Source: Mucilaginibacter gotjawali (GTDB lineage: Bacteria; Bacteroidota; Bacteroidia; Sphingobacteriales; Sphingobacteriaceae). Taken from it: DNA of 64,000 nucleotides. Shown piece by piece: positions 27,714 through 37,062 of the stretch. The notes under the pieces were generated by a model. That model was not told where the DNA came from, ran no database searches, and worked only from the letters and a program-made list of their open reading frames with translations. Within the stretch, counting starts at the first letter, position 1. Every line of letters starts with the position of its first letter. A program made the translations under genes and the position numbers. Where the stretch lies: the NCBI RefSeq assembly GCF_002355435.1, contig NZ_AP017313.1, positions 2,728,001 to 2,792,000 of the forward strand, in the 5' to 3' direction.

Positions 27714-28781
27714 ATGAAAATACCTACCGAACCCATTGGAAGCATCCCCCGGCCTGCCGGGTTAATAGCTGCAATTACAGCCCCGGCTGACGGCGCGGAC
27801 TTAACAGCACTGTATGCCAATGCTATTAGTGATACATTAACAGAGTTAGAAAAAACAGGATCGCCTGTAATAACTGATGGAGAGCAAACAAAATCGAGTT
27901 TCGCAACTTACCCGCTTGAGGGGCTCACAAATTTAGCTGCGGAGGGCATGGTGATCAATTTTGAGGATGGTCATTCCCGGCAGTTGCCGTTATTAACAAG
28001 CGGGCCGTTCAAATACGGAAAGTATGCTGTGGAGTATCTTAAAGCTGCGCAAAAACAAACAAATTTACCTGTTAAACAGGCTGTTATCTCGGCATCGGCG
28101 CTCAGCCTGATTTATCCTCAAAATGGTATAGCTGGTTATACCCAGGCCGAATTTATGGCCGACCTGTTGAACGAATGTGAAAAAGATATCAGGCAGTGCC
28201 TGGAACAAGGCGCTTATAAAGTTCAGATGGACTTTACCGAGGGCAGGCTATCCCTTAAACTTGATCCGTCGGGCGGCGTGTTAAAGCATTTTATAGATGT
28301 TAATAACCAGGTATTCGACCGGTTTACCAAAGAAGAACAGCAAAAGTTGGGCGTGCATGTTTGCCCCGGTGGCGATCATGACTCTACCCATAGCGCTGAT
28401 ATAGATTATGCGGATTTTTTGCCGGATCTTTTTGAATTGCATGTTGGCAGCTTTTATTTACAGCTGGCAAGCGAACCGGATAGAGTGAAAGTTTTAAAAA
28501 TAATTAAGCAGTATCTCAAGCCTGGGCAGACAGCGTTTATTGGTGTGATAGATGTGCTTAATCCCACAATTGAAACAAGTGAAACAGTGAAAGAAAGGGT
28601 ACTGGAAGCGGCAGAATATATCCCCTTAAACCAATTGGGGACTACCGACGATTGCGGCTTTTCGCCATTTTGCGATGATGTATCCACGACGCGTGAAATA
28701 GCTTTTGCTAAAATAAAAGCCCGTGTTGAAGGAACGAAGCTTGCAGAAGAAAAATTGTTTGCGGAGATAGTGAAGGTTTAA
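27714..28781 (+). CDS. MetE-like (cobalamin-independent methionine synthase C-terminal domain) protein
   Basis: A 355-residue TIM-barrel protein of the MetE/UROD group, equivalent to the catalytic half of MetE only. The zinc ligands are visible as His-x-Cys in GVHVCPGGDHD and the late Cys in TTDDCGFSPFCDD. The start PTEPIGSIPRP and TDGEQTKSSFATYPL are typical of stand-alone members. These may methylate homocysteine or another thiol from an unusual donor; which one is unknown. It is 46 bp upstream of the DoxX-like gene, probably in the same transcript. Confidence 0.85.
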   Translation: MKIPTEPIGSIPRPAGLIAAITAPADGADLTALYANAISDTLTELEKTGSPVITDGEQTKSSFATYPLEGLTNLAAEGMVINFEDGHSRQLPLLTSGPFKYGKYAVEYLKAAQKQTNLPVKQAVISASALSLIYPQNGIAGYTQAEFMADLLNECEKDIRQCLEQGAYKVQMDFTEGRLSLKLDPSGGVLKHFIDVNNQVFDRFTKEEQQKLGVHVCPGGDHDSTHSADIDYADFLPDLFELHVGSFYLQLASEPDRVKVLKIIKQYLKPGQTAFIGVIDVLNPTIETSETVKERVLEAAEYIPLNQLGTTDDCGFSPFCDDVSTTREIAFAKIKARVEGTKLAEEKLFAEIVKV

Positions 28782-28827
28782 TTAGCACATTTAATTTAGA
28801 AAGCGACCAACAAAATATTTTAACAGC

Positions 28828-29613
28828 ATGTTGACGAACGAGAAGAATATATATTATACCCTCCGTATTGCGGCGGCTATGTGTTTTATTGGGCATGGCG
28901 CGTTTGGGATAATTACCAAGGAGATTTGGTGCAATTATTTCGGGGTATTTGGCATAGGCCATGCTATGGCATACAAATTAATGCCCTGGTTGGGCTCTTT
29001 CGATATTTTGTGTGGGTTATCTTTATTAATATATCCTACATGGGCGATTGTCGGCTGGCTGGTTATATGGGGAGCTATAACCGCTTTTTTAAGGCCCATG
29101 TCAGGCGAACCATTCGCTGAATTTATCGAACGGGCGGGCAATTTTGGCGCGCCATTGATTCTTTTAATTTTATACAACCGCAGCGGTGATAACGTAAGCT
29201 GGTTTGCTAAAATTGATCCTGTTAAAGAATACAACAGCGATAACCTCGGTATGTCTGTTAAATGCTTAAAGGTTATTGTCTTCCTTTTAATCATAGGGCA
29301 TGGCTGGCTCAATTTGATAGAAAAGAAAGGTCTTATCGGGCAATATTCATCGTTGGGATTTTCTAATCCGGCACTTACGGCGCAAATAGTTGGCGTTTTT
29401 GAGGCTTTATTGGCTATTACAATATTAATAAAGCCCATACGCCCGGTTGTTCTTGCGCTATTGGCTTGGAAAATGGCTACCGAACTTTTTTATCCGCATT
29501 GGGAATTGTTTGAGTGGATTGAGCGGGGCGGTAGCTACGGTACTATACTGGCTTTGTGGTTTGCATTACCCCGGTTCTCGTTAAACCTAAGAAATAAGTT
29601 AATTACTACATGA
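28828..29613 (+). CDS. Internally duplicated DoxX-like membrane protein
   Basis: A 261-residue membrane protein with about seven or eight hydrophobic segments and no signal for other domains. Two halves repeat the same plan. IGHG occurs at residues 21-24 and again at 156-159. A Gly-rich helix and a proline-ended helix follow. The module ends FIERAGNFG (99-107) and WIERGGSYG (230-238). The DoxX/DoxD resemblance is inferred from the IGHG helix and size of each half; the function is unknown. It follows the MetE-like gene. Confidence 0.75.
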   Translation: MLTNEKNIYYTLRIAAAMCFIGHGAFGIITKEIWCNYFGVFGIGHAMAYKLMPWLGSFDILCGLSLLIYPTWAIVGWLVIWGAITAFLRPMSGEPFAEFIERAGNFGAPLILLILYNRSGDNVSWFAKIDPVKEYNSDNLGMSVKCLKVIVFLLIIGHGWLNLIEKKGLIGQYSSLGFSNPALTAQIVGVFEALLAITILIKPIRPVVLALLAWKMATELFYPHWELFEWIERGGSYGTILALWFALPRFSLNLRNKLITT

Positions 29614-29690
29614 TTATGTTTAGCGTTAATTGGGATTTAACGCAGGCATAATCGTTCCATTTTATCGAGTTGATTGTTTTGATTTAAAGA

Positions 29691-29719
29691 AAAGCCGGGC
29701 GTGAGATACCCGGCTTTTT
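29691..29719 (+). terminator. Hairpin terminator
   Basis: AAAGCCGGG - 9-nt loop - CCCGGCTTT plus TTATTT. It separates the DoxX-like gene from the RidA gene. Confidence 0.85.
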
Positions 29720-29748
29720 ATTTATGTTTGCTTTTAAATTAACTAAAA

Positions 29749-30213
29749 ATGAATACTCCCGAAGAAAATTTCAACAGTCTTGGCCTTAACTTACCGCCCG
29801 CCCCAAAACCTCTTGGCGTTTATAAACCGTGTTTAGTTGATGGGAAATACTTATACGTTTCGGGCCATGGCACGGTGAAGGATGATGGCACGTTAATTAT
29901 CGGTCGTATAGGTGATACAATTACACCAGAAGAAGGGAAACTGGCGGCCCGCCAGGTCGGCCTTGCCATACTGGCCACTATAAAAGCTAATTTGGGAAGC
30001 CTTGATAAGGTGAAACGCGTGATAAAAGTATTGGGTATGGTGAATTGTACGCCTGATTTTGAAAAACATCCATTTATTATAAATGGCTGCAGTGAGCTTT
30101 TTGCGAAAGTTTGGGGCGAAGATAATGGTATCGGTGTTCGCAGCGCAGTGGGGATGGGTTCGTTACCCGACAACATTCCAGTGGAAATTGAGGCTTTATT
30201 TGAGTTGTTTTAG
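29749..30213 (+). CDS. RidA/YjgF family protein
   Basis: A 154-residue member of the RidA (YjgF/YER057c/UK114) superfamily, of the longer kind with a PAPKPLGVYKPCLVDGKYLYVSGHG start. RidA proteins hydrolyse reactive enamine/imine intermediates made by PLP enzymes. The family's conserved catalytic arginine is most likely the R in NGIGVRSAVGM. Next to a D-threonine-aldolase/D-serine-dehydratase-like PLP enzyme, its likely job is to detoxify that enzyme's 2-aminoacrylate-type intermediates (inference). Confidence 0.9.
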   Translation: MNTPEENFNSLGLNLPPAPKPLGVYKPCLVDGKYLYVSGHGTVKDDGTLIIGRIGDTITPEEGKLAARQVGLAILATIKANLGSLDKVKRVIKVLGMVNCTPDFEKHPFIINGCSELFAKVWGEDNGIGVRSAVGMGSLPDNIPVEIEALFELF

Positions 30214-30215
30214 GA

Positions 30216-30248
30216 AGTCCGAAAGTCCGAAAAGACCGGAAGTCCGAA
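30216..30248 (+). repeat. Octamer array (AGTCCGAA type)
   Basis: Units AGTCCGAA, AGTCCGAAA (one extra A), AGACCGGA, AGTCCGAA, starting 2 bp after the RidA stop codon. The same octamer recurs at 36456-36479 and, inverted, at 44892-44924. Confidence 0.7.
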
Positions 30249-30297
30249 AGAAAGAGTTTAAAAGTTAGAAATTTACTTCCCCGGCTATAATTCAATC

Positions 30298-31413
30298 ATG
30301 ACAGAAAAAGAATGGTATATCATCGGTGACGTTGACCAACTGGATACCCCGGCATTGGTTGTTTATCCCGGCAGGGTAAAACATAATATTGCTTTGGTTA
30401 AAAGTATGATAGATGACGTTGGGCGTTTGCGCCCCCATGTTAAAACCTATAAAAACATGGAGGTTACAAGGCTGATGCTGGACGCCGGGATTACCAAATT
30501 TAAATGCGCCACCATTGCCGAAGCAGAAATGCTGGGTATGTGCAAAGCGCCGGATGTTTTGCTGGCTTATCAGCCGGTAGGGCCAAAGCTTAAACGTTTT
30601 GTAAAGCTGATATTAACTTACCCGGACACGAAATATGCCTGCGTAATTGACAATATTCATGCGGCAACTGAAATATCTTTAATCGCTGTAAACAACAACA
30701 TTGTCATCCCGGTTTATATTGATTTGAATGTGGGGATGAACCGAACAGGGATTTCGCCGGGAAATGACGCCAGGTTGCTTTATATGGAGTGTGCACACCT
30801 GCCCGGTATAATACCTGTAGGTTTGCATGCTTATGACGGCCATATTCATGATGAGGATATCAATACCCGTACCCGGAAATGCAACGAATGTTTTGAACCA
30901 ATAGCCCGGTTACAAGCCGACCTGAAACATAAAGGCTATCCTGAACCTGTGATTGTTGCAGGCGGATCGCCGACATTTCCTATCCACGCAAAAAGAGAAA
31001 ATATAGAATGCAGCCCCGGAACGTTTGTTTACTGGGATAAAGGATACCTGTCTGAATCAGCCGAACAAGAATTTTTAACTGCAGCATTGGTTGTTTCGAG
31101 GGTAATCTCCTTGCCTGATGAAACTAAGATATGTTTAGACCTCGGCCATAAGTCTGTCGCGGCAGAAAAAGAACTGGCAAAAAGGGTGTTATTCCTGAAT
31201 GCACCTGAACTGATTATGCTGGGCCAGAGTGAAGAGCATTTGGTAGCAGAAGCAGGCAAAGGGCATAATTACATGGTAGGAGATGTTTTGTATGGTTTGC
31301 CGTACCATGTTTGCCCCAGCGTGGCTTTATACGAACGGGCTATCACTATAGAAAATCAGCAAATTACCGGCGAATGGAAAAATATTGCCAGGGATAGAAA
31401 GATAACCATTTAA
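30298..31413 (+). CDS. D-threonine aldolase / D-serine dehydratase-like PLP enzyme
   Basis: Fold-type III PLP enzyme, 371 residues, with an alanine-racemase-like N-terminal barrel. The PLP lysine is in RPHVKTYK (about 45-52), and the C-terminal metal-binding His-x-Cys motif is LPYHVCPSVALYE. These are the signatures of the D-TA/DSD1 family, which cleave D-threonine-like amino acids or deaminate D-serine. The start ATG lies 84 bp after RidA across an octamer repeat. Neighbours (RidA, M19 dipeptidase) point to D-amino-acid catabolism. Confidence 0.9.
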   Translation: MTEKEWYIIGDVDQLDTPALVVYPGRVKHNIALVKSMIDDVGRLRPHVKTYKNMEVTRLMLDAGITKFKCATIAEAEMLGMCKAPDVLLAYQPVGPKLKRFVKLILTYPDTKYACVIDNIHAATEISLIAVNNNIVIPVYIDLNVGMNRTGISPGNDARLLYMECAHLPGIIPVGLHAYDGHIHDEDINTRTRKCNECFEPIARLQADLKHKGYPEPVIVAGGSPTFPIHAKRENIECSPGTFVYWDKGYLSESAEQEFLTAALVVSRVISLPDETKICLDLGHKSVAAEKELAKRVLFLNAPELIMLGQSEEHLVAEAGKGHNYMVGDVLYGLPYHVCPSVALYERAITIENQQITGEWKNIARDRKITI

Positions 31414-31441
31414 AGTGAAAGCCGAAAGGCCACAGGTTTAT

Positions 31442-31487
31442 AACTTAATCAACTCAATCCAATTTAATCAACCCAATCAACCGAAAC
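31442..31487 (+). repeat. Nonamer array before the dipeptidase gene
   Basis: Units AACTTAATC, AACTCAATCC (one extra base), AATTTAATC, AACCCAATC, AACCGAAAC, ending 3 bp before the ATG at 31491. Confidence 0.6.
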
Positions 31488-31490
31488 ACA

Positions 31491-32561
31491 ATGTTCACCA
31501 TTGATGCCCATTTAGACCTCAGCATGAACGCCCTTGAATGGAACAGGGACTTAAGAAAACCCGTTGCTGAAATTAACCGGCGCGAAGCTGGCATGACAGA
31601 TAAACCCGACCGGGCCAGGGCGACGGTCTCGTTACCCGAATTACGCAAAGGCAACATTGGCCTGGTGGTAGCCACCCAGATAGCCCGTTACGTAGCGCCC
31701 GATAATCATTTACCAGGCTGGCATTCGCCTGAACAGGCCTGGGCGCAAACCAAGGGGCAGGTATCATGGTATAACGCCATGGAAGATGATGGCGAAATGG
31801 TGCAGATAAATGATTTGCAAAGCCTGGAAAAACATGTTGCTTTATGGAATGATGGTCAACCGAATGAAAATAAAGCGGTCGGCTATATTTTAAGCCTTGA
31901 GGGTGCAGATTCGATAGTAACGGTCGGTCATTTGGAGCGCGCCTATAACTACGGATTACGTGCTGTTGGTCCTGCTCATTATGGCCCGGGCCGTTATGCC
32001 AACGGGACGGACGCAACCGGGCACCTGGGGCAGAAAGGCTTTGAACTGTTAAAGGAAATGGAACGCCTGAACATCATACTGGATGCAACCCATTTGTGCG
32101 ATGATGCTTTTTGGGATGCGTTGGATCTTTTTAGCGGACCTGTTTGGGCGAGTCATAACCTTTGCCGCGCTTTAGTGAACCACAACCGGCAATATAGTGA
32201 TGAAATGATAAAAGCCCTGGTTGAACGGGGTGCGGTTATAGGCGCAGCGCTGGACGCGTGGATGATGGTGCCAAACTGGGTTAGGGGAGTATCCACACCG
32301 GAAGGAATGAACTGTAACATGGAAGTGATGGTTGACCATATCGATCGTATTTGCCAGGTTGCCGGAAATGCCTTGCATGTAGGTATGGGCACTGATCTTG
32401 ATGGCGCTTTCGGACGCGAACAATGCCCTTATGACCTTGAAACAATTGCTGATCTGCAAAAAGTGCCTTCATTGTTAAAAAAACGTGGGTATTCGGATAT
32501 AGACATCGAAAATATGATGCACGGTAACTGGCTTCGGTTTTTACGAAATGCCTGGAAATAA
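31491..32561 (+). CDS. Membrane dipeptidase (peptidase family M19)
   Basis: A 356-residue zinc dipeptidase of the renal dipeptidase family. HLD in FTIDAHLDLS gives the first metal ligands, LSLEGADSI holds the bridging Glu, and NIILDATHLCDDAFWD and VWASHNLCRAL supply later histidines. Bacterial members often hydrolyse dipeptides containing a D-residue. No signal peptide is visible, so it acts in the cytoplasm. It ends the RidA/PLP-enzyme group and is followed by a very stable terminator. Confidence 0.93.
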   Translation: MFTIDAHLDLSMNALEWNRDLRKPVAEINRREAGMTDKPDRARATVSLPELRKGNIGLVVATQIARYVAPDNHLPGWHSPEQAWAQTKGQVSWYNAMEDDGEMVQINDLQSLEKHVALWNDGQPNENKAVGYILSLEGADSIVTVGHLERAYNYGLRAVGPAHYGPGRYANGTDATGHLGQKGFELLKEMERLNIILDATHLCDDAFWDALDLFSGPVWASHNLCRALVNHNRQYSDEMIKALVERGAVIGAALDAWMMVPNWVRGVSTPEGMNCNMEVMVDHIDRICQVAGNALHVGMGTDLDGAFGREQCPYDLETIADLQKVPSLLKKRGYSDIDIENMMHGNWLRFLRNAWK

Positions 32562-32567
32562 AACTGT

Positions 32568-32608
32568 AAAGATACCCCCCGAATTAATATTCGGGGGGTA
32601 TCTTTTTT
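32568..32608 (+). terminator. Very strong hairpin terminator
   Basis: A perfect 16-bp stem from AAAGATACCCCCCGAA and its complement with a 6-nt loop, followed by TTT. It has a C6/G6 core and is 6 bp after the dipeptidase stop codon. Confidence 0.9.
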
Positions 32609-32850
32609 ATACTAAATGTTTAAATTAAAAGTTAAATAGTTAGTATATTTAATTCCCTGTTTAATTTAAAGCAAAATTACCTCTTGTTACTTGCAATGGG
32701 TATACTTCTATTCAAAAATCAGCCCGAAAATAAACCGCCCCGGGCTGTGTATTCATCTTGATATTTTAATCAAGTCACCCTGATGAGTTTAGGCGATTTA
32801 ATTGAGCTAAATAAAGCATATTTCTGTAACCGACTATTAATTCAATTGAT

Positions 32851-33720
32851 ATGAGAAACATTATGCTGTTTATTGATGATGTTGCCGGGGCAGAGGCCCT
32901 TGCAAAAAAGGCCTTAAAAATTGCATGTCAATGTAAGGCAAACCTGCAGCTTTGCAATGTTGCGGCAAACATGGCTCACAAAAAAGAGTTGGTAGGTCAT
33001 AACGGGGATGATGATGAGTTTTTGGAGACAGATAAATTTGGATTGAAAGCGGATGAATTGGGGCAACAGCTTCAAGCAATTTATTATCCTGAAGGTACAT
33101 TTATTCCGGCGGTTGAATACTGTGAGATAAGCAATTTTAACCCAGTAATCATAAAGGAAATGGTGGTTAAACATAACATCTGGCTGATCATTATGGATGA
33201 AAAGCAGCTTAGGCATATTAAAAACCAGGATACGGGTAATTATGCATTAAAAGAGATCAGTAGCTTAAATTGCCCGGTGCTGATAATGCCGGTAAAATTT
33301 GAGGTGAGTAACTTTAATAAAATTGCCTATGTTACCGACCTGAGGTATTGCGACTTTGGCGTAATAAGGTTTTTAAAGGTTTTTAATGCCGCTTTATTTG
33401 TTACCCATGTTTCAGCCCCCGGCCTGCCTGATATGGACGAGCGCTATGCACAGGAAATATTGGCCGAAGAGGTCTCCCTCAAAACCAATTACCTCAAAAT
33501 GTTTCTGAGAAACATAAAAAACAGCATCAATATCAAAGCGCCGATCAATAAGGTTTTGGACTCCCTTGAAATAAAAATGTTTGCAATTGTAAATAAAAAA
33601 CACCGCACATTTGAACGCCTTTTTGACAGTTTTCCAAAAAAAACGCAGGTATATCATAAATTACCCACGCTGATCTTCCCTTATTTAAACTGGTTTAACC
33701 AGTCGTCGTTTTATTCTTAA
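32851..33720 (+). CDS. Universal-stress-protein-like tandem-domain protein
   Basis: A 289-residue cytoplasmic protein. The first half starts NIMLFIDDVAGAEALAKKAL, followed by LQLCNVA, and the second half starts NKIAYVTDLRYCDFGVIRFL, followed by ALFVTHVSAP. This is the UspA strand-Asp-helix plan twice. The ATP-binding GxxG(9)GS signature is not evident in either copy, so it may not bind ATP. It stands alone between two terminators. Confidence 0.7.
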   Translation: MRNIMLFIDDVAGAEALAKKALKIACQCKANLQLCNVAANMAHKKELVGHNGDDDEFLETDKFGLKADELGQQLQAIYYPEGTFIPAVEYCEISNFNPVIIKEMVVKHNIWLIIMDEKQLRHIKNQDTGNYALKEISSLNCPVLIMPVKFEVSNFNKIAYVTDLRYCDFGVIRFLKVFNAALFVTHVSAPGLPDMDERYAQEILAEEVSLKTNYLKMFLRNIKNSINIKAPINKVLDSLEIKMFAIVNKKHRTFERLFDSFPKKTQVYHKLPTLIFPYLNWFNQSSFYS

Positions 33721-33757
33721 ATAAATGATATCATTTGTTCACTCACGCTTTAATGAT

Positions 33758-33796
33758 CCTTTAACGCAATTCGTTAAAGGGTTTTTTATTTTTCTT
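33758..33796 (+). terminator. Hairpin terminator
   Basis: CCTTTAACG - CAATT - CGTTAAAGG followed by GTTTTTTATTTTT, 37 bp after the USP-like gene. Confidence 0.85.
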
Positions 33797-33809
33797 AGTT
33801 ATTAATCAA

Positions 33810-33838
33810 TTTGTCCTCAACAAAAGCGTGTATCTTGC
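33810..33838 (+). promoter_or_regulatory. Candidate promoter of the GH63-type gene
   Basis: TTTG at 33810-33813, a 17-bp spacer, then TATCTTGC at 33831-33838 (one mismatch to TAnnTTTG). The start codon is 21 bp further on. Confidence 0.5.
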
Positions 33839-33859
33839 CGTTACCTGTTACAATAAGAT

Positions 33860-36457
33860 ATGAATGCAGAACAAGCCAGATTAAAAGATCCTTTATGGAA
33901 AAAATGGGGACCTTATGTTAGTGACCGCCAATGGGGCACAGTACGCGAGGATTACAGCGCGGATGGCGACGCATGGAACAATATTACCCATGATATGGCC
34001 CGCAGCAAAGCGTACCGCTGGGGTGAGGAAGGGATTGGAGGGATCAGCGACAACGAACAGTTGCTTTGTTTTTCGGTTGCCCTTTGGAATAAAAAGGACC
34101 CTGTGCTTAAAGAACGTTATTTTGGCTTAAGCAATCCTGAAGGCAATCATGGCGAGGATGTAAAGGAATTATACTACTACCTGGATAATACCCCTACGCA
34201 TTCGTACCAGAAAATGCTGTATAAGTATCCTCAAAATGAATACCCTTACGCCTGGCTGGTTGACGAAAATAAAAGGCGCGGCCGTAATGATCCGGAGTTT
34301 GAGCTGCTTGATACCGGCTTGTTTGACCAGGATGCCTATTTTGATGTTTTTATTGAATACGCTAAAAATACGCCTGATGACATCCTCATAAAAATAACCG
34401 TCCATAACAGGGGCAGCCAGGATGCGATGCTTAATGTGTTGCCAACCATATGGTTCCGTAATACCTGGGACTGGGGTTATTCTGACTATGTGCCGGAGCT
34501 TACCGCTGATTCACACGGGGTAATCGAAATTTACCACAAAGACCTTAAACAATACTGGTTAAATGCTGAAGGTTCGCCGGAAATGTTGTTTTGCAATAAT
34601 GAAACAAATACCCGGCGATTATATAATTATGACGATGGCAAAGCATTTTATAAAGATGGCATCAATGACCATATTGTAAAAGGCGCGGATACCATTAACC
34701 CCAAAAAAACGGGTACAAAAGCCTGCGTTAATTATGAAGTAAATGTATTAGCAGAACAAAGTATTACGCTACGCTTAAGGTTATCAAAAGATGCTACCCT
34801 TGGTTTTGGGGATTTTGATGCATTATTTGATGCGCGCAAAGCGGAAGCCGATGAGTTCTATAAAGATATCCAGCTGGAGAATAAGGATGACGATCGCCGC
34901 ATGGTGCAGCGCCAGGCTTTTGCTGGTATGTTATGGAGCAAGCAGTTTTATTATTACAATGTGCGCGAATGGGTAAACGGCGACCCCGGTCAGCCGAAAC
35001 CACCCATGGAAAGAGCTGAACACCGCAACAGCAAATGGATGCATTTAAATACGCAGGATATTATTTCTATGCCTGATAAATGGGAGTACCCATGGTTCGC
35101 GTCGTGGGATCTGGCCTTTCACTGCCTGCCGCTGTCTACGCTGGATATGAACTTTGCCAAGCACCAGCTTACCCTGCTTATCCGCGACTGGTATATGCAC
35201 CCTAACGGGCAGCTGCCTGCCTACGAATGGGATTTCGGCGACGCCAATCCGCCGGTACATGCTATGGTTACCTGGAGGATTTACCTGAAAGATAAAGCAG
35301 CTAACAACGGCAAAGGCGATACGCCCTTTTTGGAGCGCATCTTCCATAAACTGATGCTCAACTTTACATGGTGGGTAAACCGCAAGGATGCTATGGGGAA
35401 TAATATTTTTGAAGGCGGATTTTTAGGCCTTGACAATATTGGCGTTTTTGACCGTAATGCACAGCTTTCTCCGGGTGAAACCCTTGAACAGGCAGATGGC
35501 AGCAGCTGGATGGCCACCTACTCGCTAAACCTGCTGCGTATTGCTGCTGAACTGGCCATAACCAACCCCGTTTACCGCGACATCGCCTCAAAGTTTTTTG
35601 AACACTTTATCTATATTGCCGGGGCCATTGCCAACCTTGGCCAAAACAATGAAGGTTTATGGGACGATACAGATGGCTTTTTTTATGATCAGCTGAGGTT
35701 GAACGATAACAGCATCCAAAAAATGCGCCTAAGGAGTATCGTGGGATTGATCCCATTGTTTGCCGCAGAGATTTTGGATGAAACTGATATTACCGAAAAT
35801 CCGATCTTCCGCGACAGGTTGAATTGGTTTGCTGAAAACCGGCCCGACCTGGCTTCGCTGGTCTCACGCTGGGCCGAAACTAAAAGCCCGGGCAAACACC
35901 TGATCAGTTTGCTGCGCGGTTACCGTATGAAGTCGCTTTTGCGCTATTTGCTGGATGAAAATGAGTTTTTAAGTCCTTATGGCATCCGGTCACTCTCCAA
36001 ACATTATTTAGATAATCCCTATTATATTAAAGTAGATGGAACCGGCTTTACCGTAAAATATACCCCTGCCGAAAGCGACAGCAGCCTGTTTGGCGGAAAC
36101 AGCAACTGGCGGGGCCCCATATGGATGCCGATAAATTTTTTACTGATCGAAAGTCTGCATACTTTTTACCAGTATTATGGCGACGATTATAAAATTGAGT
36201 GCCCCACCAACTCAGGCAATTTTATGACGCTGCAGCAAGTAGCCAACGAGTTGTACAGGCGGATTAATAACTTGTTTTTGGTGGATAAAGACGGCAGGCG
36301 CGCCGTGTTCGGTCATTATACCAAAATGCAGACGGACCCCAACTTTAAAGATTATATCCTTTTTTACGAATACTTTGATGGCGATAATGGCAGGGGAGCA
36401 GGCGCCCCCCACCAAACCGGGTGGACGGGGCTGATCGCGGAATGTTTGTATAAGTAG
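33860..36457 (+). CDS. GH63/MGH1-type glycoside hydrolase (glucosidase)
   Basis: An 865-residue protein without a signal peptide. The N-terminal beta-sandwich part (about 1-330) contains DYSADGDAWNNITHD and RWGEEGIGGISDNEQ. The (alpha/alpha)6 barrel follows (about 340-865) with PWFASWDLAFHCLPLSTLD, YEWDFGDANPPVHAM and GNSNWRGPIWMPINFL, the last a hallmark of the GH63/mannosylglycerate-hydrolase-like clan. It hydrolyses glucosidic bonds, but the substrate (trehalose-like, mannosylglycerate or alpha-glucan ends) is not determined. It is a single gene with its own promoter; its stop codon touches an AGTCCGAA octamer array. Confidence 0.88.
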   Translation: MNAEQARLKDPLWKKWGPYVSDRQWGTVREDYSADGDAWNNITHDMARSKAYRWGEEGIGGISDNEQLLCFSVALWNKKDPVLKERYFGLSNPEGNHGEDVKELYYYLDNTPTHSYQKMLYKYPQNEYPYAWLVDENKRRGRNDPEFELLDTGLFDQDAYFDVFIEYAKNTPDDILIKITVHNRGSQDAMLNVLPTIWFRNTWDWGYSDYVPELTADSHGVIEIYHKDLKQYWLNAEGSPEMLFCNNETNTRRLYNYDDGKAFYKDGINDHIVKGADTINPKKTGTKACVNYEVNVLAEQSITLRLRLSKDATLGFGDFDALFDARKAEADEFYKDIQLENKDDDRRMVQRQAFAGMLWSKQFYYYNVREWVNGDPGQPKPPMERAEHRNSKWMHLNTQDIISMPDKWEYPWFASWDLAFHCLPLSTLDMNFAKHQLTLLIRDWYMHPNGQLPAYEWDFGDANPPVHAMVTWRIYLKDKAANNGKGDTPFLERIFHKLMLNFTWWVNRKDAMGNNIFEGGFLGLDNIGVFDRNAQLSPGETLEQADGSSWMATYSLNLLRIAAELAITNPVYRDIASKFFEHFIYIAGAIANLGQNNEGLWDDTDGFFYDQLRLNDNSIQKMRLRSIVGLIPLFAAEILDETDITENPIFRDRLNWFAENRPDLASLVSRWAETKSPGKHLISLLRGYRMKSLLRYLLDENEFLSPYGIRSLSKHYLDNPYYIKVDGTGFTVKYTPAESDSSLFGGNSNWRGPIWMPINFLLIESLHTFYQYYGDDYKIECPTNSGNFMTLQQVANELYRRINNLFLVDKDGRRAVFGHYTKMQTDPNFKDYILFYEYFDGDNGRGAGAPHQTGWTGLIAECLYK

Positions 36458-36479
36458 TCCGAAAAGCCGGAAGCCGTCC
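36456..36479 (+). repeat. Octamer array (AGTCCGAA type)
   Basis: AGTCCGAA, AAGCCGGA, AGCCGTCC in phase, beginning within the TAG stop codon of the GH63-type gene. Confidence 0.55.
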
Positions 36480-36579
36480 TGCCAAAATATGGTGGTAAAA
36501 CAGGTCAAACTAGGAACCCGCCTGGATAGTTTATCGCTATGAACTTACGTGATAAATATAATTTCGCAGATCATTTTTA

Positions 36580-36610
36580 ATTACACCGACTTTTAATAAA
36601 TCGGTGTAAT
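36580..36610. terminator. Bidirectional hairpin between convergent genes
   Basis: ATTACACCGA/TCGGTGTAAT, a 10-bp perfect stem extended by TTT/AAA, between the GH63-type gene and cytochrome c gene. AAATCGGTGTAATC differs by one base from the arm of the palindrome at 40879-40963. Confidence 0.75.
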
Positions 36611-36630
36611 CTTATTTAAAATCGGTTTAG

Positions 36631-37062
36631 TCACTTAGCAGAGTCCCTCACTTTTTTTACTTCCGACGTCTTCACCGAACTGGCCTTATTACCAAAGCTT
36701 TTACGCACATACGTTAGCACATCAGCAATTTGCTGATCGGTCAAATCTTTATGCGGGGTCATCACATTCGAATAAGTTTGCCCGTTTATTTCTACATCTT
36801 CCTTAAACCCGTTCAAAACGATGGTGATGAGTTTCGTTTTGTCGCCAAGTACATAAGTGGTATTAATGAGCGGAGGATTCATCATCGGCACACCATTTCC
36901 ATCAGCCATGTGGCAGGCAATGCAAATCTTTCCGTAAACTATTTTCCCCCGGGCCATTGATGTAACGCTGCCTGTATGATGAATGGGTTTCTTAGCCTGG
37001 GCCTGCACCCCGGCCGTAAATATGGAAACAAGTATTATGATAGATAGAAAACTGTACTTCAT
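36631..37062 (-). CDS. Periplasmic class I cytochrome c
   Basis: A 143-residue protein with a signal peptide (ending near VQAQAKK, about residue 23). It has one CIACH haem-binding motif near residue 48 and the distal Met in YSNVMTPHKDL. Its start codon overlaps the stop of the PQQ-type dehydrogenase gene by 1 nt, so it most likely accepts electrons from that enzyme in the periplasm (inference from coupling). Confidence 0.93.
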   Translation of the reverse strand: MKYSFLSIIILVSIFTAGVQAQAKKPIHHTGSVTSMARGKIVYGKICIACHMADGNGVPMMNPPLINTTYVLGDKTKLITIVLNGFKEDVEINGQTYSNVMTPHKDLTDQQIADVLTYVRKSFGNKASSVKTSEVKKVRDSAK

